Source: Campylobacter avium LMG 24591
GTDB taxonomy: Bacteria; Campylobacterota; Campylobacteria; Campylobacterales; Campylobacteraceae
Assembly (NCBI RefSeq): GCF_002238335.1
Contig: NZ_CP022347.1
Location: 992,001 to 1,056,000 of the forward strand
Direction of reading: 5' to 3'
DNA: 64,000 nucleotides
Shown here: positions 53,169-61,989 of the stretch, one piece after another
Layout of the letters: each line of letters opens with the position of its first letter
Position numbering within the stretch: position 1 is the stretch's first letter
The notes under the pieces: generated by a model
Database searches by the model: none
Told to the model about the DNA's origin: nothing
The model's input: only the letters and a program-made list of their open reading frames with translations
Translations under genes and position numbers: made by a program

Positions 53169-54536
53169 CTAATTTAAAATTTTTGCTGAGGATATTTTTT
53201 CTAAAAACTCATCAACAAGTTTTGGTGCATAACCCACATAAGTACTAGCGTCCATTAACTCATCAAGTGCCTTTTCATCTAAAATTTTACTAACTCTTTC
53301 ATCTTCTAGTAAAACTTCTTTAAAGCTTAAATTTTTCTCCATGCCACGCATAGCATTTTCATAAACTATCTCGTGTGCGTGTTGCTTACCGTAAGTATCG
53401 CTTAGGGCAAACATAATTCTTTCAGCTAAGACAAAGCCTTTTAAGGTGTTTAAATTCCTTTTCATTTGCTCTTTTTTAACATCTAAATCAGCCAAAACAA
53501 AGGCCATATTTTCAAGCACTACAGAAAGCATTAAAAACATTTCAGGTAAAAGTTTCCACTCCATCTTCCAAACCTGTCCATCTCTTTCGTGCTCGTGTCT
53601 TTCTATATCGCTTAAGATAGCTAAATTTGATTTAAAGGTATTGCTTACTGTTACGGCATTTTCGCTTAGGGCTGGATTTCTTTTGTGTGGCATAGTTGAG
53701 CTTCCAACTTGACCCTTGCCAAAAGGCTCTGCTAACTCGTCTATTTCATTATGTGCTAGGAGTAAAATTTGATGAGCTATTTTGTTAAAGGTGGCATTTA
53801 TGTTTCCTAAAACAAAGCCAAGTTCTATAAATCTATCCCTTGCTGGTTGCCAAGAAATATCTGGCACACAAAGACCCAAGCTTTCAAGAGTAAGCTTTTC
53901 AACCTCATTGCATTTATCACTTAAACTTGCCTTAGTGCCAACAGCTCCTACTATAGAACCTACATAAAGCCTTTTTTCTAGCTCTTCTATTCTGTCGTAA
54001 TGTCTTGCAAGCTCGCTAAGCCAAATGGCTACCTTGTGTCCAAAGGTTATAGGCAAGGCTTGTAAGGCAAGGGTTCTTCCCATCATAGCCGTGTTTTTAT
54101 GCTCACTGGCTATATTTTTTAGGGATTTAGCTATATCTTTTAGCTTTTCTTTTATAAGTTTTAAACCCTCTTTAAACTGCAAAACAAGTCCTGTATCTAT
54201 GATGTCTTGGGTTGTAACTCCAAAATGCACAAATTCTCCAAAGCCATTTTCACAAGCCTTTTCAAGCCCTCTAACAGTAGGCACTAAAGGATGTTTTGTC
54301 TTTTTAAACTCAGTAAAGATAAAATCCATATCCATAAATTTATAAAAGGCTTTTTTAGCTATCTCATCAGCTGCTTCTTTAGGTATGATGCCTAAAGAAG
54401 CTTGAGCTTTAGCCAAAGCAGCTTCTACATCTAGCCATTTTTGAATTCTATTTTCCTCGCTAAAAACATCACGCATAGCCTTTGTGCTCCAAGAATCTTG
54501 TAAAATTCTCATATCAAAAACGCTAACTCCTGTCAT
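53169..54536 (-). CDS. Fumarase/aspartase superfamily lyase (PurB/PcaB-like)
   Basis: 455 residues. The superfamily signature SSTMPHKRNP (279-288) with the catalytic Ser loop is exact, and FVHFGVTTQD supplies His104. A second motif reads MGRTLALQALPITFGHK, with Leu where adenylosuccinate lyases have the catalytic His (GRTH); this and the N-terminus (SEENRIQKWLDVEAALAKAQASLGIIP) argue against housekeeping PurB and toward a PcaB-like or unnamed lyase that forms fumarate or a related acid. The setting (PrpD, PLP lyase, DcuC, RidA) suggests amino-acid-type catabolism. AAAGGAGG precedes the ATG. The recalled counterpart is Cj1394. Confidence 0.8.
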   Translation of the reverse strand: MTGVSVFDMRILQDSWSTKAMRDVFSEENRIQKWLDVEAALAKAQASLGIIPKEAADEIAKKAFYKFMDMDFIFTEFKKTKHPLVPTVRGLEKACENGFGEFVHFGVTTQDIIDTGLVLQFKEGLKLIKEKLKDIAKSLKNIASEHKNTAMMGRTLALQALPITFGHKVAIWLSELARHYDRIEELEKRLYVGSIVGAVGTKASLSDKCNEVEKLTLESLGLCVPDISWQPARDRFIELGFVLGNINATFNKIAHQILLLAHNEIDELAEPFGKGQVGSSTMPHKRNPALSENAVTVSNTFKSNLAILSDIERHEHERDGQVWKMEWKLLPEMFLMLSVVLENMAFVLADLDVKKEQMKRNLNTLKGFVLAERIMFALSDTYGKQHAHEIVYENAMRGMEKNLSFKEVLLEDERVSKILDEKALDELMDASTYVGYAPKLVDEFLEKISSAKILN

Positions 54537-54546
54537 AAATCCTCCT

Positions 54547-55707
54547 TTATTTCATCTTATCAAAAGCTTGTTTTAAATCAGCTATTAAATCCTGCGTATC
54601 CTCAAGCCCTATGTGAAATCTCACAAAAACCCCGCTTTTGCTGTAATCAGTAACAGTTCTAGGAGGCACAGTTACAGTAGCTAAGCTCTCATAACCTCCC
54701 CAAGAGGCTCCTATGGAAAAAAGCTCTAAATTATCCACAAATTTTATAGCTTCTTCCTTGCTTATATTTTCATTAAATTCTATGGTTAGCATACCATTTG
54801 AGCCCTTATGGTCTCTTTTAAAGATTTCGTGTCCTTCGTGGCTTTTTAGGGCTGGAAAATATATCTTTTTTATTTCTTTTCTGCTTGATAAAAATTCAAC
54901 AATTTCATTAGCATTTTTTTCGTGAGCCCTCATTCTAACATCAAGTGTTCTCATACCTCTAAGCACCAAATAACAATCATCTGGGCTTGCATTAAAGCCT
55001 AAAATTTCTGGCAATTTATCAAAATTTTTCCATTCTTTTTCATTTATAACAACTATACCCATCATTACATCGCTATGTCCGCCAAGATACTTTGTAGCCG
55101 CTATAACACTTATATCAACTCCGAGTTTCAAAGGGTTTAAAAAATACCCGCTTGAATATGTATTATCAATAGCAACTGGTATATTGTGAGAATGTGCTAT
55201 CTTGCATAGTTTTGGCAAATCTATAATCTCATAAAGTATAGAACCCGGGCTTTCGCATAAAATAAGCTTTGTATTTGCTTTTATCTTTTGCTCCACATCA
55301 CTTGCGTCAGCCTTTAAAAATTCAATCTCAACGCCCATTTTTGCTAAGAAATTTTCACAAATAGCTCTAACTGGTCCATAAATGGCATCTGTTATTAGTA
55401 TATGTGCGTCTTTACTAGCATAATTCATCAAAACCATTCCAAGTGCTGCAAGTCCTGTTGGGAAAAGCTGAGCTCTATATCCACCTTCAAGTTCGCATAT
55501 AAGTTTTTCAAGCTCAAAATTTGTAGTAGTTCCACGAGCACCGTAACTTAAAACTCTTTTAGTTTTTCTTAGCTCTCTGTATTTTTGCCAAGCTTCGTGA
55601 TTTTTAAAAAGTATAGTAGAAGCTCTCATAACAGTCGGATTTACAGGTCTTGCCTCTAGGCTTTCATCTCCTCTTGCAATGTGAATTAATTTGGTTTTTT
55701 CTTTCAT
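54547..55707 (-). CDS. Cys/Met-metabolism PLP enzyme (cystathionine lyase-like)
   Basis: 386 residues of the trans-sulfuration family. PLP Lys206 is in IAATKYLGGHSDVMMG, with AIDNTYSSGYFLNP (D181) upstream and LSYGARGTTTNFELE near the N-terminus. Members cleave cystathionine, methionine or S-substituted cysteines, releasing aminoacrylate or aminocrotonate. A nearby ridA, whose product hydrolyses such enamines, fits a beta- or gamma-lyase. It may be MetC for methionine synthesis, but the operon suggests catabolic use. AGGAGG precedes the ATG. Confidence 0.85.
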   Translation of the reverse strand: MKEKTKLIHIARGDESLEARPVNPTVMRASTILFKNHEAWQKYRELRKTKRVLSYGARGTTTNFELEKLICELEGGYRAQLFPTGLAALGMVLMNYASKDAHILITDAIYGPVRAICENFLAKMGVEIEFLKADASDVEQKIKANTKLILCESPGSILYEIIDLPKLCKIAHSHNIPVAIDNTYSSGYFLNPLKLGVDISVIAATKYLGGHSDVMMGIVVINEKEWKNFDKLPEILGFNASPDDCYLVLRGMRTLDVRMRAHEKNANEIVEFLSSRKEIKKIYFPALKSHEGHEIFKRDHKGSNGMLTIEFNENISKEEAIKFVDNLELFSIGASWGGYESLATVTVPPRTVTDYSKSGVFVRFHIGLEDTQDLIADLKQAFDKMK

Positions 55708-55717
55708 ATTATCCTCC

Positions 55718-57157
55718 TTACAGATAAATATACGTGCAAATTATATTTGTTATAGTAGCTACAAGCATAGGTATAGCTGTTCTTTTTACGACTTGCAAAG
55801 GATTTACCTTTGCCATAGCTGATATTGCCAATATTGCGGGTGCTATAGGGCTTACACATCTACCAAAACCCGTCATTATTTGAATAGGTGCTATCATAGT
55901 TATAGTATCAAGCGAAAAAGACTTTGCTATATTTGGTATAAGAGGGGCAAATGAAAAAAATGCCGCATTTCCGCTTCCCATAAAAAAGGCTGAAACAGCC
56001 AAAAGCAAGGATACAAAGATGATGATAGCAAAGGCACCAAAGCCTAAGTCCTTTGCAAAGGATATTAAAATATCCACAAAGCCTACATTTAAAAGCCCTT
56101 CCGCAAAGACTTGACCACAAACTATCAAAGAAACGGTTATTACAAATAAATTTCCCATTCCCTTAAAGAAAATCATAATGGAATTTAAAGTATCTACAAC
56201 ACTCTTATATCTTATCATTTCAAAGGCTATTGCCACAAAGGTAGAAATAAACATAGCCACAGGAACATTTGTGCGTATGGCTGTTTTAGCGTATTCATCC
56301 ATTTGCTCTTGAGTAAAGATATTTAAGGCTACTAAAATGCTATCTAAAACAGGAGAAAAACCAAGTATTAAGATAAGAGGTAAAACCGGTAAAATAGCAT
56401 AAATTTTAGGTGGTTTTTTAAGCTCTTCTTCCTTGCCCTTGCTTTCATTTAGCTCTTTTTCTACAAGCTCTTTATCAAAGACAAAGCCTTCTTTTTTGTC
56501 AAAAAACTTAGCACAAAAATAAATGGAAAGTCCAACCGCTATGATTATAGGTATGGTGGTTGGTAGTTGATAAGAGACAAAATAAGTCGCAGGATCTATG
56601 TTTGCTTGTTTTGCCGCAAAGATAACATTGCCTGAGCCTGGTCCGTGGTCTATATACTGACAAATGGCTATAACGCTTAGGGCTGATAATTTTGACACGC
56701 CAGATCTTACAAGTATAGGATACATAGTAACCATTAAAAGTAGAGCCAAACCTGCGTGAGATGGTATGAAAAGAACCATAAACTGCACTATAAAATAAGC
56801 AACAAGTAGCAAAATTAGAGGTTGCTTAACCATTTTTAAAGGCTTTTCAAAAACCTTAAAAAGTGCATAAGACGCCCCAACATGATCCATATAAGCGGAA
56901 AATCCGGCAATACTCATAAGAGTTAAACCAAGTCCTGCTAGGGTGCTAGACATCTTTTGATTAAAGACCTCAAATATATCAAAAAAGGCTAAATGTAAAG
57001 AGCCTTTCTCGACTATATAAGGATGTAGATTAAATATAGCTGCTAAAGAAAGTAGCAAAAGACCACTTAAAAGCAAAGCCATATGTGCATTTATCTTTTT
57101 ACTAAGCATAAAAACAAGTAAAAATATAGAAGCAAGAGCAAAAAACATAGCTAACAT
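55718..57157 (-). CDS. DcuC-family C4-dicarboxylate carrier
   Basis: 479 residues, about 12-13 membrane segments. The family pattern includes MSIAGFSAYMDHVGAS, FIPSHAGLALLLMVTMYPILV and AICQYIDHGPGSGNVIFAA, where the DHGPGSGN motif is typical of DcuC/YfcC-type carriers. A hydrophilic loop with Lys/Glu (VEKELNESKGKEEELKKP, about 230-250) lies in the middle. It probably exchanges or imports the dicarboxylate or amino acid used by the neighbouring enzymes. Recalled C. jejuni counterpart: Cj1389, a pseudogene. Confidence 0.85.
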   Translation of the reverse strand: MLAMFFALASIFLLVFMLSKKINAHMALLLSGLLLLSLAAIFNLHPYIVEKGSLHLAFFDIFEVFNQKMSSTLAGLGLTLMSIAGFSAYMDHVGASYALFKVFEKPLKMVKQPLILLLVAYFIVQFMVLFIPSHAGLALLLMVTMYPILVRSGVSKLSALSVIAICQYIDHGPGSGNVIFAAKQANIDPATYFVSYQLPTTIPIIIAVGLSIYFCAKFFDKKEGFVFDKELVEKELNESKGKEEELKKPPKIYAILPVLPLILILGFSPVLDSILVALNIFTQEQMDEYAKTAIRTNVPVAMFISTFVAIAFEMIRYKSVVDTLNSIMIFFKGMGNLFVITVSLIVCGQVFAEGLLNVGFVDILISFAKDLGFGAFAIIIFVSLLLAVSAFFMGSGNAAFFSFAPLIPNIAKSFSLDTITMIAPIQIMTGFGRCVSPIAPAILAISAMAKVNPLQVVKRTAIPMLVATITNIICTYIYL

Positions 57158-57177
57158 AAAAACTCCTTAAAAAATTT

Positions 57178-57540
57178 TTAGCCCTTAAAAGCGATGATTT
57201 CTATCTCGACAAGTGCATTTTTTGGCAGATCTTTTACAGCGATGGCCGAGCGTGCTGGGTAAGGTTCTTTAAAAAATTCAGCATAAACCTCATTTACACT
57301 AGCAAAATCATTTATATCAGTTAAAAACACAGTTGTTTTTACAACATCTGCAAAGCTTAAATTATTTTCTTTCAAAATAGCTTCGATGTTTTTTAAACTT
57401 TGTTTGGTTTGCTCTTTTATGTCAGAGCTTTCTATGTTGCCACTTTCAGGGTTTATTGGAATTTGTCCTGAGGCAAATAAAAAACCATTTACTACTCTAT
57501 AAACAGAGTAAGGACCTATAGCCTTTGGATATTTTTGCAT
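57178..57540 (-). CDS. ridA: RidA family enamine/imine deaminase
   Basis: 120 residues. The active-site Arg97 (YPARSAIAV) and Glu114 (EIEIIAF) match RidA; GQIPINPESGNI and the trimer core are typical. It hydrolyses reactive enamines such as 2-aminoacrylate made by PLP lyases and dehydratases. AAGGAGAG precedes the ATG. It is the first gene of the operon, just after a strong promoter, and divergent from a YheO-type regulator, as is common for this regulator class. Confidence 0.92.
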   Translation of the reverse strand: MQKYPKAIGPYSVYRVVNGFLFASGQIPINPESGNIESSDIKEQTKQSLKNIEAILKENNLSFADVVKTTVFLTDINDFASVNEVYAEFFKEPYPARSAIAVKDLPKNALVEIEIIAFKG

Positions 57541-57568
57541 ATTCTCTCCTTAAAAATAAATTTTTCGA

Positions 57569-57601
57569 TATTATTTTATCGTTATAATAATAATTTGTCA
57601 A
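57569..57601 (-). promoter_or_regulatory. Promoter and possible operator of the ridA operon
   Basis: On the minus strand TTGACA (57596-57601), a 17-base spacer and TAAAAT (57573-57578) form a near-consensus promoter. A perfect inverted repeat TATTATT-N10-AATAATA (57569-57592) covers the spacer and -10 box, a good place for a repressor. The divergent regulator gene has its own TGTAAAAT box (57633-57640). Confidence 0.6.
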
Positions 57602-57681
57602 TATATTTTTTATATTTTATTTGCTTTTATTATGTAAAATACAAGCCTTGTTTAGACTTTATTTTTTAAGGCGAACACAAA

Positions 57682-58341
57682 ATGAGAGCGGAAAAAAAAG
57701 AACATTTTATTAAACTTTGCAAATTTTTAGGACAGGTTTTAGGAAAAAGATATGAGGTAGTTTTTCACGTGATAGAAGAAAGCGGTGCTTATATAGCTGC
57801 TATTGAGAATAATCAAGTAAGCGGCAGAACCACAAATTCGCCTCTTACAGCCTTTGCTAGCGAGCTAGTGCAAAATAAAAGTTATTTGGATAAGGATTTT
57901 TTGTGCGGTTACAAGGCTATGGTAAATAAAGATAAGATGGTAAGAGGCTCTACCTTTTTTATAAAGGATAAGGATAAGCTTGAGGGCATACTTTGCATAA
58001 ACTATGATACCAGCGAGATGAGAGATGTGGTAGCTAAGATAATAGATATAGAAAAGCTAGATGATATGTCATCAATTTTAAATTTAAAACAAGAAGATGA
58101 TAATAATGTAGAGGTTTTAAACCACTCTATAGAAGAAATTTTAACCCAATATGTAGATGTAAAATACCTAGAATCTGACTTTTTACTAACAACAGAGCAA
58201 AAGCAAAGCATTATAAGTAAGCTCTATAAAAAAGGCGTTTTTAATGTAAAAGGAGCAATTAGCGTGGTGGCTAAGTTTTTAAAACTATCGGAGCCTAGTG
58301 TTTATAGGTATTTAGGCAATGTAAAAAAAGATATGAAATAA
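57682..58341 (+). CDS. YheO-type PAS/HTH transcriptional regulator
   Basis: 219 residues. The N-terminal ~115 residues are a YheO-like PAS domain (LGKRYEVVFHVIEESGAYIAAI, GRTTNSPLTAFASELV, YKAMVNKDKMVRGSTFFIKD). The C-terminal HTH reads GVFNVKGAISVVAKFLKLSEPSVYRYL, the YheO/DauR hallmark. DauR in Pseudomonas represses a D-amino-acid operon with a RidA-like gene, and the C. jejuni homologue Cj1387c is described as a PAS regulator affecting flagella-flagella interactions and its neighbour gene (recalled). Here it probably controls the divergent ridA operon. It ends two bases before aat (convergent). Confidence 0.85.
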   Translation: MRAEKKEHFIKLCKFLGQVLGKRYEVVFHVIEESGAYIAAIENNQVSGRTTNSPLTAFASELVQNKSYLDKDFLCGYKAMVNKDKMVRGSTFFIKDKDKLEGILCINYDTSEMRDVVAKIIDIEKLDDMSSILNLKQEDDNNVEVLNHSIEEILTQYVDVKYLESDFLLTTEQKQSIISKLYKKGVFNVKGAISVVAKFLKLSEPSVYRYLGNVKKDMK

Positions 58342-58343
58342 GC

Positions 58344-58988
58344 TTAGATGAGATTTTTAAAGCTTTCAAAGCCGCTTTTTTCCTCTGTCTTTTGACTAAG
58401 GAGTTCTAGAAAATCTTTTCTAGAGCTTTTTTTCGCACCCATAAATTCTAAATGCTTGTTATAAACTTGACAATCAATTAAAAAATCATAAGGCTCTAAA
58501 AGCTCACAAAGCTTTATCATAGCTATCTTTGAGACATTTTTCCTAAGACTTACCATGCTTTCTGCAAAAAATACCTTGCCTATGATAAGCCCGTAAATTC
58601 CACCCACAAGCTCATCTTTTTCATAAAGTTCTAAAGAATGCAAAAAACCCATTTCAATCAAAGAAGCATAAGCCTTTAAGAAATTTTTATCTATCCAGCT
58701 TATATCTCTTGTGTTTGCACAAAGCTTTATCAATGCCATGGTATTTTTATCAAGCGAAAGTTCATAAAGCTTAAAAAATCTTTTTATGCTTTTTTGTTTA
58801 TAGATATCCTTTGGAAAAAGCAGCATTCTAGGATCAGGACACCACCAAGTAACAGGGGCAGTGCTCCAAGGAAAAAGCCCAAATTTATAAGCTTTAAGCA
58901 TAAAATCAGCCTCTAAATCCTTAGTCAAAAAAACAGGGCTGTCCTTTGTAGAATTTAAAAGACTAGAATATAAATTTGATAGTTCCAT
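58344..58988 (-). CDS. aat: Leucyl/phenylalanyl-tRNA--protein transferase
   Basis: 214 residues. FGLFPWSTAPVTWWCPDPRMLLFP and GGIYGLIIGKVFFAESMVS are the classic Aat motifs. It attaches Leu or Phe to N-terminal Lys or Arg, making a degradation signal read by ClpS. It overlaps the 3' end of clpA by 26 bases, so adaptor, unfoldase and transferase genes form one transcript (clpS-clpA-aat). bpt elsewhere in the window covers acidic N-termini. Confidence 0.93.
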   Translation of the reverse strand: MELSNLYSSLLNSTKDSPVFLTKDLEADFMLKAYKFGLFPWSTAPVTWWCPDPRMLLFPKDIYKQKSIKRFFKLYELSLDKNTMALIKLCANTRDISWIDKNFLKAYASLIEMGFLHSLELYEKDELVGGIYGLIIGKVFFAESMVSLRKNVSKIAMIKLCELLEPYDFLIDCQVYNKHLEFMGAKKSSRKDFLELLSQKTEEKSGFESFKNLI

Positions 58989-61101
58989 CTTTGTTTAATT
59001 TTAGCTCAACCAAACCGCCATTTTTGAGCTTACCAAATAAAATTTCATCACTTAATTTTTCTGATATCTCGCTTGATATAATGCGTTTTAGCAAGCGAAC
59101 CCCGTATTCTTTCTTGTAGGCTTTTTTAGCTAGCTGAAGTTTTACTTTATCATCTGCTTTTATGCTGATATTTTTGAGTTTTTTGCAAAGTTTATCAAGC
59201 TCTTTTTGCACTATCTTAGCCAAAATTTCATCATTTAAGTCGTTAAAATGTATGATTTTATCTATGCGGTTTATGAACTCGGCTGCGAAAAATTCATTTA
59301 TCGCCTTATCTCTTTTAGCATCCTTTTCATTTAAAAAACCCATATAATTACTTTCATTAAGGCCTAAATTTGAAGTCATGATGATTATGGTATTTCTAAA
59401 ATCCACCTTAAGCCCGCTACTATCAGTTAAGGTAGCATTGTCAAAAATTTGCAAAAAGGTATTATTTAAATCATGATGTGCTTTTTCTATCTCATCAAAT
59501 AAAACAACAGAAAAAGGGTTTTTTCTAATCGCATTGCTTAAAAGGCCGCCTTCTTCATAGCCTACATAACCAGCAGGAGCACCTATTAGCCTGCTTATAG
59601 TATGTTTTTCGGCATACTCACTCATATCAAATCTTTCTAAGCTCAAGCCCAAATGGGAGGCTAAAGACTTGCAAAGCTCAGTTTTTCCAACACCGCTTGA
59701 GCCCGTAAATAAAAACACACCCCTAGGGCTATTTTCATTCTTAAGGCCGGCATAGCTTTGCTTTATAGTTAAACAAAGCTCTTTTATAGCCTCATCTTGA
59801 CCGAAAATATCTTCTTTTAAGGAGTTTTCTAAATTTTTTAAAATTTTCTTTTCATCAAGCTCAAAAATTTTATGAGAACGACTCATCTTGGCTAAAACTA
59901 ATTCCAAATCCTTCAAGCTGGCCTTATTTTTTTTGGTATTTTTTAAAGAAAAAGAGGCTCCAAGCTCATCTATTAAATCAATCGCAGAATCAGGTAGAAA
60001 TTTATCAGGAAAAAACTTCTTAGCTAAATCCACAGTTGAATTTATAAGTTCATCATCAAATTTCACCTTATGATAAGCTTCGTACTTATCTTGCAAACCC
60101 TTTACTATGAGCAAACACTCTTCTTTGCTTGGCTCATCAACATCAATCTTTGCAAAGCGTCTTGAAAGTGCTTTATTTTTGTCAAAGCTATTTTTGTATT
60201 CTAAAAACGTGGTAGCACCTATGCACTTGAGTTTGCCATTGCTAAGTGCTGGTTTTAAGAGATTTGACATGTCGGTATTGCTCTCATTAGCAGCCCCAGC
60301 TCCCACCATAGTGTGAATTTCATCTATAAATAAAATTGCATTAGGCAAGGAAGAAAGCTCATTTACAACATCTTTAAGCCTTTTTTCAAAATCCCCTCTA
60401 TACTTCGTGCCAGATAGCAAAGAACTTATATCAAGGCTAAAAATTCTAGCGTCTTTTAATCTATCAGGAACCTTTTGTTCGTGTATGGCCAAGGCCAAAC
60501 CCTCGACAATAGCAGTCTTTCCAACGCCAGCTTCGCCTACTAAGATAGGATTATTTTTCTTTCTCCTGCTTAGAATTTGCATCATTCTTTCAAGCTCAAA
60601 TTTTCTTCCTATCAAAGGATCTATCTTGCCCTCAGCCGCTAAAAGAGTTAAATCGCTAGCGTATGATAAGATATTATCAGAGGCGTTTTTATTTTTTAAG
60701 TACTGAATTTTTTTAGTGTCTAAAAAATGTTTGTCTAATATGGCCTTTGAGTAGGTTCTGCTATCCTTACTCACGCCTTCTAAAAAGTCTATTATCTTAA
60801 GCTCTTCAAGGCTTTTATCATTAGAACAAAGTGAGGATAAAATATCATCTAGGACAAGAGAATTTATAGGCTCTATATCTTTGTTTAAAATTTGATTTTT
60901 TTGTGCGATATGGTTTTTAAGCTCATTTTCTAAAAGCTCAAATTCGCCATCAGCGTATTCTTTAAAAATTTGCTCAAAATCTTGACTAAGCTTTACTATG
61001 GCAAATAACACATGCTCGCAAGTTATAAACTCGTGCTTATTAATAGCTGAAAAATGCTTTGCATTTAATAGGAATTTTTGTAAATTCTCTCGGTATTTCA
61101 T
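58963..61101 (-). CDS. clpA: ATP-dependent Clp protease ATPase subunit ClpA
   Basis: 712 residues. N-terminal Clp repeat domain (about 1-140), first AAA+ module with Walker A GEAGVGKTA and Walker B ILFIDEIHTMVG, second module with Walker A GSSGVGKTE and Walker B VVLFDEIEKAHHD, then the C-terminal small domain with YKKEYGVRLLKR. Slightly shorter than E. coli ClpA (758). It unfolds substrates for ClpP, which is not in the window. It overlaps clpS by four bases. Confidence 0.94.
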   Translation of the reverse strand: MKYRENLQKFLLNAKHFSAINKHEFITCEHVLFAIVKLSQDFEQIFKEYADGEFELLENELKNHIAQKNQILNKDIEPINSLVLDDILSSLCSNDKSLEELKIIDFLEGVSKDSRTYSKAILDKHFLDTKKIQYLKNKNASDNILSYASDLTLLAAEGKIDPLIGRKFELERMMQILSRRKKNNPILVGEAGVGKTAIVEGLALAIHEQKVPDRLKDARIFSLDISSLLSGTKYRGDFEKRLKDVVNELSSLPNAILFIDEIHTMVGAGAANESNTDMSNLLKPALSNGKLKCIGATTFLEYKNSFDKNKALSRRFAKIDVDEPSKEECLLIVKGLQDKYEAYHKVKFDDELINSTVDLAKKFFPDKFLPDSAIDLIDELGASFSLKNTKKNKASLKDLELVLAKMSRSHKIFELDEKKILKNLENSLKEDIFGQDEAIKELCLTIKQSYAGLKNENSPRGVFLFTGSSGVGKTELCKSLASHLGLSLERFDMSEYAEKHTISRLIGAPAGYVGYEEGGLLSNAIRKNPFSVVLFDEIEKAHHDLNNTFLQIFDNATLTDSSGLKVDFRNTIIIMTSNLGLNESNYMGFLNEKDAKRDKAINEFFAAEFINRIDKIIHFNDLNDEILAKIVQKELDKLCKKLKNISIKADDKVKLQLAKKAYKKEYGVRLLKRIISSEISEKLSDEILFGKLKNGGLVELKLNKDGTIKFIF

Positions 61102-61391
61102 TCTTCTTCTAACTCCACTTTAAGAGGGAAATTCGCCTTGGCTGCTGCTTGCATAACCTGTCTTTGCTTGCTAAGTGCGATTTCCTCAGTATAAACCCCG
61201 CAAACACCTCTACCTAAATGATGAATTTCAAGCATGATGCGACTAGCGCTATCAAGATCATAATGAAATATATCCATCAAAACCTCAACCACAAAGTCCA
61301 TGGTAGTAACATCATCATTTAAAAGCAAAACCTTAAACATCCTAGGTTCATCTAGCTTTAAATCCAAATCTTGTTCAAATTCATTCATCAT
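61098..61391 (-). CDS. clpS: ClpS adaptor
   Basis: 97 residues. MFKVLLLNDDVTTMDFVVEVL holds the NDD that binds the N-terminal residue of a degron; HHLGRGVCGVYTEEIA is the conserved ClpS helix. It delivers substrates with primary destabilising residues to ClpA. Two ATGs open the frame (MMNEF), so the start may be one codon later. It overlaps the thioredoxin gene (61381) by 11 bases. Confidence 0.94.
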   Translation of the reverse strand: MMNEFEQDLDLKLDEPRMFKVLLLNDDVTTMDFVVEVLMDIFHYDLDSASRIMLEIHHLGRGVCGVYTEEIALSKQRQVMQAAAKANFPLKVELEEE

Positions 61392-61980
61392 TAAGCACCT
61401 TATGCAAATCAGAATTTATAAGAGATACAGGCACAGAGCCAAGATAATACTTAAGCCCTTTTTCATTTTCAGGGCGGTAATAATCACTTACAGTTTGATA
61501 CTCGCCTTTATAAAGCATGACCTTAAATGGCAATTGCTCCATATTTGCATAATCAATATCGTGTAAAATTTGCGCTATCAATCTTTTATTATTAGGCGAA
61601 TTGCTTAGGAAATAATACGCACCAAATTCATGTGCAAATTTCCTCACCTCATCATCGCTAACTTCCTCAAAATGATCAAGCCCAATTAACACCAGCTTGC
61701 TTGAATTTTCCTTCCATAAATCTGTTAAAAACGGGGCCTCCTCCTTGCAAGGAGGACAAAAGGTGCCAAAAAAATCAAAGATAAGAACTTTATCTTCCTC
61801 GCCCTGAACAACAAAGCCATTTTGGGTTCTAACTATGGTTTTAGAGCCACCGTGCACATTGTCTAAAACAACAGTTTCGCCCTCTTTAAATTTATCAAAG
61901 GCAAAATCATCTTGCATTTTTTCATCACTAGAACAAGAAATAAAAACAAAAACGCAAAAAAATGCCAAAAATTTCCTCAT
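61381..61980 (-). CDS. Thioredoxin-like lipoprotein (TlpA/ResA-type)
   Basis: 199 residues. Signal peptide ending in a lipobox-like FISC with Cys16, then SSDEK. The thioredoxin fold has the active site FGTFCPPCKEE (C75, C78) and the cis-Pro region around EQLPFKVML. It probably acts as a reductant in the periplasm, for example in cytochrome c or disulfide repair. It matches recalled Cj1106 between smpB and clpS. Stop and start overlap with clpS. Confidence 0.87.
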   Translation of the reverse strand: MRKFLAFFCVFVFISCSSDEKMQDDFAFDKFKEGETVVLDNVHGGSKTIVRTQNGFVVQGEEDKVLIFDFFGTFCPPCKEEAPFLTDLWKENSSKLVLIGLDHFEEVSDDEVRKFAHEFGAYYFLSNSPNNKRLIAQILHDIDYANMEQLPFKVMLYKGEYQTVSDYYRPENEKGLKYYLGSVPVSLINSDLHKVLNDE

Positions 61981-61989
61981 CTAAAATCC

